The position numbers and the translations under genes are program-made. Of a DNA stretch of 64,000 bases, positions 62,435-64,000 are shown piece after piece (within the stretch, counting starts at the first letter, position 1; the number at the start of each line of letters is the position of its first letter). The notes beneath the pieces are model-generated. The model made no database searches. It saw nothing but the letters and a program-made list of their open reading frames with translations, and was not told where the DNA came from. The DNA comes from Hymenoscyphus infarciens (lineage: Eukaryota > Ascomycota > Leotiomycetes > Helotiales > Helotiaceae), in assembly GCA_001414345.1 (NCBI GenBank), contig LLCB01000001.1, forward strand, positions 124,001 to 188,000, in the 5' to 3' direction.

Positions 62435-63816
62435 ATGCCTTGCAGCACTTCTTCTGGCGCCTCAAGCCCGGGTCCATCCCCATGTGGATCGGACTGTGAC
62501 GATGTTTTTACCCCTTTCACTGAAAGGTCAATCCTTTTTGATGAGCAAGACATCGAGGCGGCGGTCCAGCAGTCGACGACAGACCAGCACATACTCGTTG
62601 TTGGTGGTTGTGGCTTCATCGGTTCGCACACTGTATGGGAGCTCGCAAAAGCTGGATACAATGTAACTACACCTTGCCCCTGTGCATTTATGAAAAGAGA
62701 CTAAGTGTAGAACTATAGGTAGTCATCATTGACAACCTCAGCAATGCCTTCAGTTCGGTTTTCGAAAGACTCGAAACAATGGTTGCCCACCATTATAACA
62801 CTGTGAAGATTGGATGCCGGCGACCATCGCTCAAACTGTACGAAGCCGACTTCAGAGACAACCTGAGATTGACAGCAATCCTCGAGGCCTTCGAACTTCC
62901 ACTCGGGTTACAGAAGACATCGGAAGGGATTCAGCGACAATCGCTAATTTCGGGTGTTATACACTTCGCAGCATTCAAAGCCGTAGGAGAAAGCATCCAA
63001 CATCCCTTGAAATACTATGCCAATAACGTGGGCGGCTTGATCGATTTCTGTGGCTTGCTAGGCGACTTTGGGATCAAAAACTTCGTATTTAGCTCTTCAG
63101 CGACCGTTTATGGGACCGTCGCCGACATTGGAATCCCTCTGCGGGAAGAGCACTGCAGTCAAAAGACAACGGTCTTCATTGATGAAGATGGACAGAAAAA
63201 AGTGGTAGAGTCCGGATGCGCTGGCTTAACAAATCCATACGGCAGGTCAAAATGGATGTGTGAGGCCATTCTCAATGATTTGGCGCATGCCGATCCAGAA
63301 TGGACGATTACAGCACTTCGATATTTCAACCCCATCGGTTGTGACGAATCAGGGCTTCTCGGTGAAGACCCTCGAGCTGCGGCCACGAATCTTATGCCTG
63401 TCGTTCTGCGTGTGATCACTGGCGAATCCCCCGTCCTCAAGATATATGGTGAGGATTACGACACACCCGATGGAACTGCCGTTCGAGATTATATCCACGT
63501 TACCGACCTTGCGTTGGGGCATCTAGCCGCGCTCAAGTCGCGAGCGGACAGCGGTTTTAGGGTATACAATTTGGGCAGTGGTACTGGGTACTCGGTACTT
63601 GATGTGGTCGGCGCCATGGAACAAGTGTGCCAGCGCAAAATCCCGACGATGCTCGTAAGTCGTCGGGAGGGCGATGTAGGCATGTGTGTTGCCCAAGCTA
63701 AACGTGCCGCCGAGGAACTTGGCTGGCGGACTGAGAGAAGCCTGGAAACATGCTGCCGGGATATCTGGCGATTTCTTGAGCGTGTTGCCGCTGAGTCGAA
63801 GTCAGCGATTTTGTAG
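62435..63816 (+). CDS. uge3: UDP-glucose 4-epimerase, Uge3-type
   Basis: The enzyme interconverts UDP-Glc/UDP-Gal and, for Uge3-type enzymes, UDP-GlcNAc/UDP-GalNAc, supplying both sugars of galactosaminogalactan. Two exons (62435-62662 and 62719-63816) give 441 residues. The NAD-binding Rossmann motif is GGCGFIGSHT at about 54-63. The catalytic parts are SSSATVYG and NPYGRSK with the YxxxK pair, followed by ALRYFNPIGCDESGLLGEDP, YGEDYDTPDGTAVRDYIHV and YNLGSGTGYSVLDVV. The N-terminal extension of about 50 residues before the Rossmann fold (SSGASSPGPSPCGSDCDD) and an insertion in the middle (about 110-150) make it longer than a housekeeping Gal10-type epimerase, as in Uge3. An in-frame ATG lies 51 bp upstream (62384). 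Confidence 0.88.
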
Positions 63817-64000
63817 AAGAGTCTAGCCTAGGACGAGATATTCTTCATTTTTACCGGCGTCGAGGGCGAGGTCGAGGACGGCCCTAGTTGTTTTTTGTGT
63901 GGTTTTCGAATTTCGAAGTCGTGTTGCATAGGGTTTGCGGGGCTGGAGACATGACTACTTCAAGTGAAGTTCAAGGGAGATTCGCAAGCGGTTGTTGAGG
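63817..64000. other. 3' flank of uge3 to the window end
   Basis: These 184 bp follow the stop codon. I see no gene or clear terminator motif in them. The rest of the GAG cluster, if present, may continue to the right. Confidence 0.5.

Noticed and set aside
1..64000. CRISPR array, bacterial operon or tRNA genes
   Set aside because: Repeats are LTRs, tandem coding repeats or palindromes without array structure; genes have spliceosomal introns; no tRNA cloverleaf with both boxes was found.

Overview
The window looks like a chromosome segment of a filamentous ascomycete (Pezizomycotina; a Leotiomycete is my best guess, from gene style only). The genes carry short introns of 40-90 nt with GTAAGT-type donors and CTAAC/CTGAC branch points. 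The families are typical of filamentous fungi, and the left third is a retrotransposon graveyard with an extreme TA-rich, stop-riddled composition of the kind left by repeat-induced point mutation (RIP).

Region 1 (143-20398) is one nested LTR-retrotransposon island. The outer element has 183-bp LTRs, a perfect 5-bp target duplication (ACAAG) and a minus-strand Ty3/gypsy chromovirus pol relic (protease, reverse transcriptase, integrase zinc finger, chromodomain). Two related short non-autonomous LTR elements (2975-6241 and 7033-9823) are inserted in it. Each has its own LTR pair, target duplication and polypurine tract. Each also has a 13-nt site just inside the left LTR that is exactly complementary to a site in its own LTR, which suggests Tf1-like self-priming.

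Region 2 (20.4-26.2 kb) is gene-poor. It holds one cysteine-rich single-pass membrane protein gene, a tandem duplication, a long T-tract with a possible tRNA-derived SINE head, and nothing else I can name.

Region 3 (26.2-38 kb) is a compact housekeeping block: tRNA splicing ligase (Trl1), a Yar1-like ankyrin protein, an RNase P/MRP Rpp40-type subunit, the tRNA guanosine-10 methyltransferase Trm11, a HIT-family hydrolase, a NIP30/PSME3-interacting-type nuclear protein and an aldo-keto reductase. Three of the seven act in tRNA maturation. Rpp40 and Trm11 are divergent and share a promoter of about 235 bp.

Region 4 (41.3-63.8 kb) carries three genes of the galactosaminogalactan (GAG) exopolysaccharide pathway known from Aspergillus fumigatus. 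They are a giant multi-spanning GT4 glycosyltransferase of about 2970 residues (Gtb3-type), a secreted polysaccharide deacetylase (Agd3-type, 12 exons including a 16-nt micro-exon) and a UDP-glucose 4-epimerase (Uge3-type). Together they would make UDP-Gal/UDP-GalNAc, polymerise and export the polymer, and partly deacetylate it outside the cell. The two hydrolases of the Aspergillus cluster (Sph3, Ega3) are not recognisable here. A short ORF with an Ega3-like membrane anchor and no catalytic domain sits between agd3 and uge3. The intergenic spaces in this cluster contain striking palindromes at 51.4-51.6 and 58.2-58.4 kb.
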